Shown: positions 55,538 through 63,529 of the stretch, one piece after another
How the letters are laid out: each line of letters starts with the position of its first letter
Numbering within the stretch: position 1 is the first letter of the stretch
DNA from: Bacillota bacterium
GTDB lineage: Bacteria > Bacillota > Clostridia > Lachnospirales > Lachnospiraceae
Assembly (NCBI GenBank): GCA_023402845.1
Contig: JAEYFP010000035.1
Location: 62,001-126,000 of the forward strand
Direction of reading: 5' to 3'
Length of the DNA stretch: 64,000 bases
Notes under the pieces: model-generated
What the model was told of the DNA's origin: nothing
Database searches by the model: none
Seen by the model: the letters and a program-made list of their open reading frames with translations, nothing else
Position numbers and translations under genes: made by a program

Positions 55538-56644
55538 CTATTCGGGATCTATTATCTTATATGGAATCAATTTGTTGACAGGCAACGTATTCTTTCCCGT
55601 AATCAACGCATCTAATTCCTTTGCCGCAATGACGCCCATCAAATATTCGTCTTGTTGAACTCTGGTAAATATGGGTCTGGTATCATAAATTTCATCTACA
55701 CCATCAAAAAACACAATTGCCTTTTCTCTTTCCACATTACGTTTTTTAAGTACCTTGTACACCATTACACCTATTTTATATTCCACGGCAAATATTGCGG
55801 TTATTTGGGAATGTTCCTCAATAAAACGGTCTATTTTTTCAAAATCCATACCTGCATCGCTGTCATCTTCATCCGGATTTGGAAGAGACGAATTCAGACT
55901 GGTCAGCCACATCCCTTCGTTCGTTACCAGATTGTGCTCCATGTGGCAATCAATAAAACCCCTTAGACGTTCCTCAATCGTGCGTGTTTGCATAGCGTGA
56001 TGAGAAATGAATCCTATTTTTGTATGCCCCTTTGCAATTAATGTTTCCGTCAATTCCTTTGCCGCTGTATAATTATCTGTTTTCACGCAGGTAATAGGAA
56101 TTCCTCTCATTTCTCGGTCGACCAACACCATTGGATAATGAACTCCTGCCAACTGCAAAATTTTAGAATTGTAGACTTCCCCCTGCGCGCACATGCATAT
56201 AATTCCGGATGTCCCCGCGTCCAGTGCGGAATCAATTGCCTTGATCTCATTTGAGATGCTGCCGTAGGTACAGGAAAAAATAATATTATATTCCTTTCTG
56301 CTGCATTCTCTCTCTATTCCCTTCAAAATCTCACAACCGTATTCAGCCCCCAGAGAATCAAAAATAACCCCTATTGATTTTTTGGATTCCTTTTCCTTTC
56401 CGACCACACCATCAGAATCGTCAAGGGGCACTTCCAATACATAGGATCCCCTTCCCGGCCGCCTGGTAATCAAATTTCTTTCAGCTAGCATTTCCAAAGC
56501 TCTCTTACTCGTAATCCTGCTTACCTCGTATTTCTCTGCCAACTCCTTTTCCGAAGGCAATCTACTTCCGGGCGGGTAATCCCCCTGCTTAATTGCTTCA
56601 AACAAATCTTGAAAAATACCTTGATATAGGGCTTCTCTTTCCAC
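55538..56644 (-). CDS. GntR-LacI-type hybrid transcriptional regulator (AraR-like)
   Basis: This sugar-responsive repressor has an N-terminal GntR winged helix (about 1-70: LPSEKELAEKYEVSRITSKRALEMLAERNLITRRPGRGSYV) and a C-terminal LacI-type periplasmic-binding fold (about 88-365: IGVIFDSLGAEYGCEILKGIERECSR; PMVLVDREMRGIPITCVKTDNYTAA). The architecture equals that of AraR. The start is a GTG at 56644, 8 nt after GGAAGG; in-frame extension to 56746 would run through its promoter and operator. 368 residues. It likely controls the importer operon and itself through ATGATATATCAT. Confidence 0.9.
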   Translation of the reverse strand: MEREALYQGIFQDLFEAIKQGDYPPGSRLPSEKELAEKYEVSRITSKRALEMLAERNLITRRPGRGSYVLEVPLDDSDGVVGKEKESKKSIGVIFDSLGAEYGCEILKGIERECSRKEYNIIFSCTYGSISNEIKAIDSALDAGTSGIICMCAQGEVYNSKILQLAGVHYPMVLVDREMRGIPITCVKTDNYTAAKELTETLIAKGHTKIGFISHHAMQTRTIEERLRGFIDCHMEHNLVTNEGMWLTSLNSSLPNPDEDDSDAGMDFEKIDRFIEEHSQITAIFAVEYKIGVMVYKVLKKRNVEREKAIVFFDGVDEIYDTRPIFTRVQQDEYLMGVIAAKELDALITGKNTLPVNKLIPYKIIDPE

Positions 56645-56682
56645 GTGATAATCCTTCCTTCTGCCTGTCTGACGAACTGTAA

Positions 56683-56694
56683 ATGATATATCAT
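56683..56694. promoter_or_regulatory. Operator overlapping the regulator's transcription start
   Basis: ATGATATATCAT, identical to the palindrome at 55292-55303, begins 8 bp downstream of the regulator -10 box, consistent with autorepression. Confidence 0.72.
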
Positions 56695-56702
56695 TCATAA
56701 CA

Positions 56703-56731
56703 ATGATAATATATATTTCAGATTGTGTCAA
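56703..56731 (-). promoter_or_regulatory. Promoter of the GntR-LacI regulator
   Basis: Minus-strand TTGACA (56726-56731), 17-bp spacer and TATCAT (56703-56708). It lies in the 111-bp gap between the PfkB kinase gene and the regulator. Confidence 0.6.
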
Positions 56732-56755
56732 TTTACTTTCCGTCAAATTATCCCA

Positions 56756-57904
56756 TTAAACAAAAGAAGTAAGATTATCCGCATCCAACTTTTCCCATCC
56801 GCCTTTTATTTTTTCCTTCAGCTCCTCCAAAGACTTCAGACCGCTCAATGCATCGTAAGCGGCAACACAGCAGGCTCCCGTAGCCGATGCCAGATGAAGC
56901 GCCTCTTCCAGTGTTTCGCCTAACAGCACTGCAGATAAAAACGCCGCAATGCTCGTATCCCCGGCACCGGTTCCCGAAATGACCGCGGCAGGCCGGTAGC
57001 TTTTTTCGAAGCCTTCCTTACCCGCCCAGGACCTATGCGGAAGCTCCAGTCGCTCACAAAGTGAACGCATTTTTTCCTCTGATGCGGTGCGATAATACAT
57101 CCCTGGTGCGCCGCATTTAATGAGCACCGCTCGCACGCCCAAATCAAGCACTTCTTTTCCCAAAGGGCAAATATCTGCCATTGTGAGTATTTCTGTCATG
57201 TCGCATCCCGACGCACGTTCTTTCCATTCGGCATACCGTTCCCGATCGAGCATAAAGCACAACTCCTCCGCGCTCGGTACAAAGAAATCCACATGCGGCA
57301 ATACCCGCTTAAGAATGTGATGCCAATCCTCTTTCGCACATTCGGAATCGGGATCAATCGCCGCCATATCCAGTGATGTCACAAGACCAAGCTCTTTCAC
57401 CCGACGCAGCATTTCAAGCAGCTCCTGCCCGCCATTTTCATACATTGCCTTCATTAGGGAAGGGTAGCCGAAATGAAATAAATCTGCACGCGCGATTTCC
57501 TTCCAGTCCAGATCTTTGCAGGAAAATGTATCGTTTGCACCCGGATCGTGCAGGAAAATACGGTCGATACCGGGCACGGCAAGTACGACGGAATAAGAGG
57601 TGGACGAATCTTTTGACACAATCATTCGCTCTGAGGAATGATAGCCATCCATGATGTTTAATACCATTCTCCCAAGCTCGTCATTTCCGATTTTGCCCAT
57701 CAGACTGACAATGCAGCCTAATCGTTTCATGGCAAGTCCGGTATTGGACACAGCTCCGCCCGTATGGATATCAACACCCTCCATATGTAACAGTTTGCCC
57801 GGAGCCAGCACCGTATCAATCCGTTCTGCCGGCTTCCCCGGAAAAACAGGTGTGATGTCCACACAAATATGTCCGGCAACAACTGCTCTTTTCTCTTTCA
57901 CCAT
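56756..57904 (-). CDS. PfkB family sugar kinase
   Basis: The 382-residue ribokinase-fold kinase has GHICVDITPVFPG at the N-terminus, the glycine-rich HTGGAVSNTGLAMKRLG (about 47-63), and the C-terminal catalytic motif GTGAGDTSIAAF with the base Asp316. It phosphorylates a sugar or sugar phosphate; the substrate cannot be read from sequence. It is longer than typical fructokinases (about 300-320), mainly through a region around 215-300. Context with D-lyxose/D-mannose isomerase suggests a ketose such as fructose or xylulose. It lies 31 bp after the isomerase gene. Confidence 0.9.
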   Translation of the reverse strand: MVKEKRAVVAGHICVDITPVFPGKPAERIDTVLAPGKLLHMEGVDIHTGGAVSNTGLAMKRLGCIVSLMGKIGNDELGRMVLNIMDGYHSSERMIVSKDSSTSYSVVLAVPGIDRIFLHDPGANDTFSCKDLDWKEIARADLFHFGYPSLMKAMYENGGQELLEMLRRVKELGLVTSLDMAAIDPDSECAKEDWHHILKRVLPHVDFFVPSAEELCFMLDRERYAEWKERASGCDMTEILTMADICPLGKEVLDLGVRAVLIKCGAPGMYYRTASEEKMRSLCERLELPHRSWAGKEGFEKSYRPAAVISGTGAGDTSIAAFLSAVLLGETLEEALHLASATGACCVAAYDALSGLKSLEELKEKIKGGWEKLDADNLTSFV

Positions 57905-57934
57905 CGTCTCTCACGCTCCTGACCATTGCACCGC

Positions 57935-58615
57935 TCACGGTGCCGGTGGGTATTCGTTACACAGCAGCCTATATGGTGCTTCATCCTCCTCAATCTCGGG
58001 AAAACGACCCATCTCATCATAAAATCGATTATCCGCACAATCATCATTGCACATAGAGACCTCACCCAACAGTACACTGCCGCCTGTCTTTGGTACCATA
58101 AAATCATGATACAAATACTGGGGGATTGTAATGCTCATACCCGGCCGCAGACAAATTTTGCTCCCGGCAGACATCGTCTGCTTTACACCGTCGCAGCTTA
58201 CAGTCACATCCGTGTCAAGTTTTGAGCCGTCCTTCTCCCCGTTATAAACCGTAATATATACGTCATTACCGCCACGGTTTATAATGTCCTCCATCTTACT
58301 CCAATGAAAATGCAGGGGAGAGGTCTGTCCCTCATATAAGAACAGCAGTTTTTCCGCATACGGCTTCTTATATTCCCGCTTATGGAGGTTCCCATTTCTC
58401 AAGGTAATCAATGCAAATCCAATTTCGTCAAACCTGTCAAGACCATAATCTGTAATATCCCAGCCAAGCATATTCTCACGAATCTCATCGTATTCCTGAC
58501 CCTTTGCCCTCCACTCGTCAGGTGTAAAATTCACAAAGGGCGGCACCTCAAACCTATGCTCCTTTAGCATTCTTTCCATGTCTGTTATGACCTTATTTAT
58601 CCTTGACCGCTTCAT
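57935..58615 (-). CDS. D-lyxose ketol-isomerase
   Basis: This cupin isomerase converts D-lyxose to D-xylulose; characterised family members also convert D-mannose to D-fructose. The 226-residue protein has the metal-binding set LHFHWSKMEDIINRGG (His102, His104, Glu109) and YLYHDF (His170), plus GWDITDYGLDRFDEIGFALITLRNG and KPYAEKLLFLYEGQTSP, characteristic of the YdaE-type lyxose isomerases. AGGAGG precedes the ATG by 7 nt. It sits between rpiR-type regulator and PfkB kinase. Confidence 0.93.
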   Translation of the reverse strand: MKRSRINKVITDMERMLKEHRFEVPPFVNFTPDEWRAKGQEYDEIRENMLGWDITDYGLDRFDEIGFALITLRNGNLHKREYKKPYAEKLLFLYEGQTSPLHFHWSKMEDIINRGGNDVYITVYNGEKDGSKLDTDVTVSCDGVKQTMSAGSKICLRPGMSITIPQYLYHDFMVPKTGGSVLLGEVSMCNDDCADNRFYDEMGRFPEIEEDEAPYRLLCNEYPPAP

Positions 58616-58630
58616 CCCGCAACCTCCTGC

Positions 58631-59473
58631 TTAGATTTTTGAATCCGACAGTATAAGCTCCAGCTTATTCAGTTCTTTCTCATTCGGTCTTGCATCCACA
58701 TACTGCTGCATCATTTCACAAAGTGCGTCAATTACCGCCATCTCACACACGTGTGCGTAATCCTTGTAAAAATCAAAACGAGTAAAATCCCCCTTCGATT
58801 CCAAAACAATATCCGCCTGCTCGGCAATGCTGGAATCTTTATATGCTGTGATTGCCACTACCTTTAGATTTTTCTCTTTGGCCATCTCAATCCCCTTCAG
58901 CACATCCTTCGTGATGCCGGATTGGGAAATCGCGAATACCACATCCTCCGACTTTGCAGAATTAATATGATTCACATAGTATTCCGGTACATTATCCCGC
59001 GTGCAGCTTATACCAAGACGCCCAAGGCGAAAGGCCAAATGGGAGGCAAGCGTTCCCGAGTTGCCGCCCGCTATAATATGCACATAGCCACACCTCAGCA
59101 GCAAGTCACTGCAGACCCGCATACTCCTCTCATCAATATTGCCCGCCAGATTTTCAAGCATTTTTGCATAACGCAGAAGAATCGAATTTGAACTGCTGTC
59201 CTCATTACGATTTGCTTTCGCCTCTCCGTCGTTTTTTTCCGCCGCCAATGAAATGCGAAAAGACCAGTAGCCCTTATATCCCAAATGCTGGCACATTCTG
59301 ACTACTGTCGCTTCGCTGACATTACTGGCCGTAGCCAATTCTTTAATTGTACATTGCACTGCTTCATCAGGATTTTTCAATATATAATTTGCGACTGTTT
59401 TCTCGGCATAGGACAACGTATTGTAATTGTTCTGAATTTTGTCAATGGATGCAATGTTTGCCAAAATATTCAT
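58631..59473 (-). CDS. RpiR family transcriptional regulator
   Basis: The regulator has an N-terminal HTH_6 domain (TVANYILKNPDEAVQCTIKELATASNVSEATVVRMCQHLGYKGYWSFR, about 25-70) and a C-terminal SIS sugar-phosphate-binding domain (about 115-255: VHIIAGGNSGTLASHLAFRLGRLG; DVVFAISQSGITKDVLKGIEMAKEKNLKVVAIT). It should sense a phosphosugar made by the kinases in cluster B. From the ATG at 59473 the protein has 280 residues, but AAGGGG directly abuts this ATG; a TTG nine bases downstream is better spaced and may be the real start. Confidence 0.9.
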   Translation of the reverse strand: MNILANIASIDKIQNNYNTLSYAEKTVANYILKNPDEAVQCTIKELATASNVSEATVVRMCQHLGYKGYWSFRISLAAEKNDGEAKANRNEDSSSNSILLRYAKMLENLAGNIDERSMRVCSDLLLRCGYVHIIAGGNSGTLASHLAFRLGRLGISCTRDNVPEYYVNHINSAKSEDVVFAISQSGITKDVLKGIEMAKEKNLKVVAITAYKDSSIAEQADIVLESKGDFTRFDFYKDYAHVCEMAVIDALCEMMQQYVDARPNEKELNKLELILSDSKI

Positions 59474-59517
59474 CCCCTTAGCTTTACATATGATTGATCT
59501 ATCAAAAACTCTCCGCT

Positions 59518-60372
59518 CTAAAACCGGCAAAGAGATTTCATCCTTTCTTCCACATAAGGCTGCAGCATTGCCTGTACAAACTCCGGCATATTAATTATTT
59601 TAACAGGATCCAGATTGTTATTATTCTCCTCAATAAATGCCCGTACTGCCGCGTAGTATCTCGAAAGATAGTCTGTTCCCAGATTGAATTTACGTATTCC
59701 TTTGGAAAACGCCTCCAAAAGTTGGTCGTCCGGAATGCCGCTTCCTCCGTGAAGTACCAATGGTACGTTTGTCGCCGCCTTAATATTCTCCAATCTTGCG
59801 ATATCAAGATGCGGCGTCTGCTTATATTCACCATGCGCATTTCCAATAGATACCGCAAGTGAGTCCACACCTGTCTCTCTGCAGAATCTTTCGGCTGCAT
59901 CGGGTTTTGTATAAAGATCGTCTTTATCATTATCTACATCGGCAGCCAGTCCCACATGTCCGATCTCGCCCTCCACCAGAACATTTCTCGCATGCGCTGC
60001 TTCCACAGCCTCTTTTGTCAGCCTAATATTTTTGTCCAGCTCATACAGGGAGCCATCCATCATAATGGACTCAAAACCTGCGTCCATAGCTTTTACAATA
60101 GATTTCAGGGTATAGTCATGATCCTGATGCAACCCAACCGGTACCTTTACTTCATTTGCCAATTCCTTAAGTGCCTCGGCGTAAGCAATTCTGCCTGTCG
60201 TCTTCTGAACCGTAACATGCTCCGGATAAAGCATTACCATAGCCGGCGTATTTGTAGCCTCTGCCGCATAAACAACAGTTCTTGCCATAATATAATCCAT
60301 ACAGACAAAACCGATTACGGAAGTGTTGCTTCCCTCCGCCATTGACAAAATATCCCTAACGTGTGTATACAT
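59518..60372 (-). CDS. Class II fructose/tagatose-bisphosphate aldolase family protein
   Basis: This zinc-dependent aldolase (284 residues) cleaves a ketose (bis)phosphate to triose phosphates. The zinc and catalytic motif LHQDHDYT has Asp84 and His85 (usual form HLDHG). The others are MMDGSLYELDKNI, VEGEIGHVG, IGNAHGEYKQ and LVLHGGSGIP. It is one of two class II aldolase paralogues in cluster B. The variant HQDHD and the lack of a longer loop suggest a GatY/KbaY-like or non-fructose substrate. GGAGGAATTAGA precedes the ATG. Confidence 0.9.
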   Translation of the reverse strand: MYTHVRDILSMAEGSNTSVIGFVCMDYIMARTVVYAAEATNTPAMVMLYPEHVTVQKTTGRIAYAEALKELANEVKVPVGLHQDHDYTLKSIVKAMDAGFESIMMDGSLYELDKNIRLTKEAVEAAHARNVLVEGEIGHVGLAADVDNDKDDLYTKPDAAERFCRETGVDSLAVSIGNAHGEYKQTPHLDIARLENIKAATNVPLVLHGGSGIPDDQLLEAFSKGIRKFNLGTDYLSRYYAAVRAFIEENNNNLDPVKIINMPEFVQAMLQPYVEERMKSLCRF

Positions 60373-60450
60373 TCTAATTCCTCCATTTTATTATACGTGT
60401 TTAATAAATTTGATACAAGCGTTTTCTTCCATTATTTATATGGATACATG

Positions 60451-60473
60451 CAGATCGGCCTTCGGCCGAGCTG
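60451..60473. other. GC-rich hairpin right after the ADP-kinase stop
   Basis: CAGATCGGCC, loop TTC and GGCCGAGCTG fold into a stem of up to 10 pairs with one mismatch, abutting the stop codon at 60474. No T-run follows, so it is more likely an mRNA-stabilising or pausing stem between kinase and aldolase genes than a terminator. Confidence 0.5.
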
Positions 60474-61676
60474 TCACGGCGATACATCCAGTACACCCGG
60501 CAAAAATCCTCCCGCAAAAAAATCTCCCAGCCCGACAACCGTGGGGGTTTTTACAAAACTCAAATCCTTGGTCGGGAGGCAGACTATACGTTCGCCCAGT
60601 TCCTTTTTTATTTCATAACAGAATCTGACGCCTTCCGCTTTATCGGGAAGCTTTTCCGTTTTCGCATATTCCTCTTTCCCAAAGCTGTCACCGCACCGAA
60701 ACCTTGTAGCCGACAGACAGACTCCTCCTAAGAGAGCCCTTTTTAGCTTTTCAGGATTTGACCCATATGCAAGTGCCCAGTAAGCCGAATGCACAACAAG
60801 TAACGGAATATTTATCTTTTCATAAACATACTGTAAGGCATCCCGCATAGATTGAGAATCGAGAATATTGATTCTCTTCCCAATGAACTCCTGCAGCTCA
60901 TCTTCATTCATACTCAATACATTTAAACACCTTTCCAAACTTCTGTGTACATAGTATCTGAATTTCTTATTAATATAACAGCCATCCTCAAGAATGGCCC
61001 ATGCGCCAGGTGCAAGATTTTCCAATAAATATACCGTTTTCTCCATACGATCCTTCAAAATATCAAACTCTAGAACTTCACTGAAGCACCCGAGCAGAAA
61101 TACCTTAGCATCAGTCAGCTCAGCGGCGAAATCTCCGGAGATCTCCATATTCATTGCTGCGGCATCATTGGAAAACATCACCCGGTTCTCTCTTTTAGTA
61201 AAAAGATCAATGTCATTTACACGAATTCTCGCCCCTGCGGGATAGGAGAGAACAACATGCGGATAAATTTCATCCGCTTCCTCTTTCACATTTGGAAACT
61301 GATGAATTTTATCCGGAAGTAATGTCCTGATTACATGATTATAACAGCACATGGAAAGCTTGCTTTCAAATCCCAGCTTACTGAGCGCAATTGCCGCACG
61401 GGTAGCAGTCCCGCCTACTGTCTGCTCATACGAAAAATACGACGCAAACTGCTTACACAGGCTGTTCGTTTCCGGCACATATTCCCCGCCTGTTCCTTCT
61501 GCCAGATGACCTAATATTGCCAGAAGCATATCCCTTTCTGTTTTTACAGGAAAATCCGTCCTCAGCTCACGCTCCCGAACATCGTACTTGGATGCCAGCA
61601 TTTCTATGATGCCGGCATCCCACTTTAATTCAAAATCGACCGCCGAATGGAATCCCATCGCTATTTTCTGTTCCAT
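60474..61676 (-). CDS. ADP-dependent phosphofructokinase/glucokinase family protein
   Basis: The 400-residue protein resembles the archaeal-type ADP-dependent sugar kinases of the ribokinase superfamily. It has QTVGGTATRAAIALSKLGFESKLSMCCYN (about 90-118), SMNEDEL in the middle (the N-x-x-E-type magnesium region) and the C-terminal VVGLGDFFAGGFLPG with catalytic Asp385. It would phosphorylate glucose, fructose-6-phosphate or a related sugar using ADP. Such enzymes are uncommon in bacteria. The start at 61676 follows GAGGAA. It overlaps nothing but begins 16 bp after the aldolase 2 stop. Confidence 0.8.
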   Translation of the reverse strand: MEQKIAMGFHSAVDFELKWDAGIIEMLASKYDVRERELRTDFPVKTERDMLLAILGHLAEGTGGEYVPETNSLCKQFASYFSYEQTVGGTATRAAIALSKLGFESKLSMCCYNHVIRTLLPDKIHQFPNVKEEADEIYPHVVLSYPAGARIRVNDIDLFTKRENRVMFSNDAAAMNMEISGDFAAELTDAKVFLLGCFSEVLEFDILKDRMEKTVYLLENLAPGAWAILEDGCYINKKFRYYVHRSLERCLNVLSMNEDELQEFIGKRINILDSQSMRDALQYVYEKINIPLLVVHSAYWALAYGSNPEKLKRALLGGVCLSATRFRCGDSFGKEEYAKTEKLPDKAEGVRFCYEIKKELGERIVCLPTKDLSFVKTPTVVGLGDFFAGGFLPGVLDVSP

Positions 61677-61692
61677 AATAATTCCTCGTCCA

Positions 61693-62604
61693 TTAATATA
61701 AAGAAGCTTTTCCCGCTGCTCCAAATAAATCAAACTTCTGCGCAGCCACCTCCTGCATCGACACAATGCATGCGGGCTCAATCTCACTCGGTTCACGAAT
61801 ACTATCGTCCTTGAGAATTTCTCTCATCTTCTGATAGTAAGCAACCTTAATATCGCTGGAAATGTTGATTTTGCTAATGCCTGTCTTAGACGCGGTTGCA
61901 ATCTCCTCATCAGGATTATTGGAGCCTCCGTGTAAAACTAGCTTTGTATCAAGTCCGGCATCCTTGATTGCCTTTTTGATTTCTTTTAAAAGGTCTAACT
62001 TCAGCTCCGGCTTATAACCCTTCGGATAAATTCCATGACAGGTACCAATTGCAATTGCCAGCGTATCAATTCCCGTTTCCTCAATAAACTTCACCGCTTC
62101 ATCGGGCTGTGTATAGTGAATCACCTGTGTAAACGCTGCCTCCGCATCCGTCGTACCTATATTGCCCAGCTCACCCTCCACCGAAACATTCTGCGCATAC
62201 TTGGACGTCGCATAGATAGAGCAGTTATCCGCAGCATGTGCCGCCTCCACTACCTTTTTACAAATCGCGACATTTTCCTCATACGGCAGCGCAGAGCCGT
62301 CAATCATCACCGAAGTAAAGCCGGCGCGGATTGCAGCCATGATATCGGCAAAGGATGCGCCGTGATCCATGTGTATCACCATTGGGATTGCTGATTCGGC
62401 AGCTCTCTTTATCATTGCCGAAATAACCTCCGTTCCCAAATGCTTCAATTCGTCCGGATGAATCTCAATGATTACCGGTGCATTTTTCTTTTCGCTGATA
62501 TCCATAATTCCATTAAACATCGCATAAGAACTGATGTTAAATGCGGGAACCGCGAAATCATTCTCATCTGCCCCTGCGAGCAGCTCTTTCATATTAACCA
62601 ACAT
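61693..62604 (-). CDS. Class II ketose-bisphosphate aldolase
   Basis: The 303-residue zinc aldolase has VPAFNISSYAMFNGIMDI, the HMDHG motif (78-82; Asp80, His81), SVMIDGSALPYEENV, VSVEGELGNIG, AIAIGTCHGIYPKGYKP and VLHGGSNNPDEEI. It should split a fructose-, tagatose- or similar 1,6-bisphosphate. The ordering aldolase-ADP kinase-aldolase is notable. AAAGGAG precedes the ATG. It heads the metabolic part of cluster B after two permease genes (87-bp gap). Confidence 0.92.
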   Translation of the reverse strand: MLVNMKELLAGADENDFAVPAFNISSYAMFNGIMDISEKKNAPVIIEIHPDELKHLGTEVISAMIKRAAESAIPMVIHMDHGASFADIMAAIRAGFTSVMIDGSALPYEENVAICKKVVEAAHAADNCSIYATSKYAQNVSVEGELGNIGTTDAEAAFTQVIHYTQPDEAVKFIEETGIDTLAIAIGTCHGIYPKGYKPELKLDLLKEIKKAIKDAGLDTKLVLHGGSNNPDEEIATASKTGISKINISSDIKVAYYQKMREILKDDSIREPSEIEPACIVSMQEVAAQKFDLFGAAGKASLY

Positions 62605-62691
62605 ATTGTATAACTCCTTTCAGTTATTTGATTATTTTTATTTAAATTCCAAATGTACTTTGAGATTTTACATCTGAAATTCTCATACCTG

Positions 62692-63528
62692 TTAGCCCTT
62701 GACACCTCCGGAGGACATTCCTGCAATAAAATATTTTTGAAAAAAGATAAAAAGAATCAGCACCGGAACAGAACCGATGACGCTCATCGCCATCATTTGG
62801 CTCCAATCATAAGCATGCTGCCCCATCAGCAGATTGATTCCGACCGGAACCGTCCTCATCTGCGTTGTCTGTGTCAGAACAAGTGCAAATAAATATTCAT
62901 TCCATGCCTGCATAAATGTATACATCCCAACGGACACTAATCCCGGTATTGAAATCGGAACAAGTATTCTCCAGAGCGCCGTCCATCTGGAGCCTCCGTC
63001 TATCATCACCGCTTCATCCAACTCCGTGGACAGGGTGTTAAAATATCCCGTCATCATGAGAATACAATAGGGAAGCGTAATAACCAAATATGTCAAAAGC
63101 AGCGCAAAATAAGTATTGAATAATTTTAAAAATACAATCAGGCTCATATAGGGAATCAGCAGCACAATGGGGGGAATGGCCTGCACACTGACAATCATTG
63201 TATTAATCACGTTTTTCAGTGGGAAATCAAATCGGCTGAACGCATAGGCCGCCATGATGCCAAAAATCAGTGTTAAAATAACGACAACTCCCGAGACAAA
63301 ATAGCTGTTTAGAAAATACCTGATCTTAACAGGATCTGTTAATACCTTGAAATAGGAATCAAGCGACATAGTTGTCTCAATAAAACGAGGCGGCCAAGAA
63401 AAAATTCTGTTATTGGGCTTTAGGGAGCTGATAAACATCCACAGCACCGGAAAGCCGGAAAATATTCCGCCGATCAGGAGCAGCACTGATAAAATAGCCT
63501 TTGTTAGCTTTCTATATCCTCCAACCAT
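62692..63528 (-). CDS. Sugar ABC transporter permease (MalG type), cluster B
   Basis: The 278-residue permease has six membrane helices and the EAA loop ELDEAVMIDGGSRWTALWRILVPISIPG (about 168-195). It ends with FIAGMSSGGVKG, typical of MalG-type subunits. GAGGGAATAAA precedes the ATG; the preceding permease stop is one base away. The binding protein and any ATPase must lie to the right of the window. Confidence 0.94.
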   Translation of the reverse strand: MVGGYRKLTKAILSVLLLIGGIFSGFPVLWMFISSLKPNNRIFSWPPRFIETTMSLDSYFKVLTDPVKIRYFLNSYFVSGVVVILTLIFGIMAAYAFSRFDFPLKNVINTMIVSVQAIPPIVLLIPYMSLIVFLKLFNTYFALLLTYLVITLPYCILMMTGYFNTLSTELDEAVMIDGGSRWTALWRILVPISIPGLVSVGMYTFMQAWNEYLFALVLTQTTQMRTVPVGINLLMGQHAYDWSQMMAMSVIGSVPVLILFIFFQKYFIAGMSSGGVKG

Positions 63529-63529
63529 T

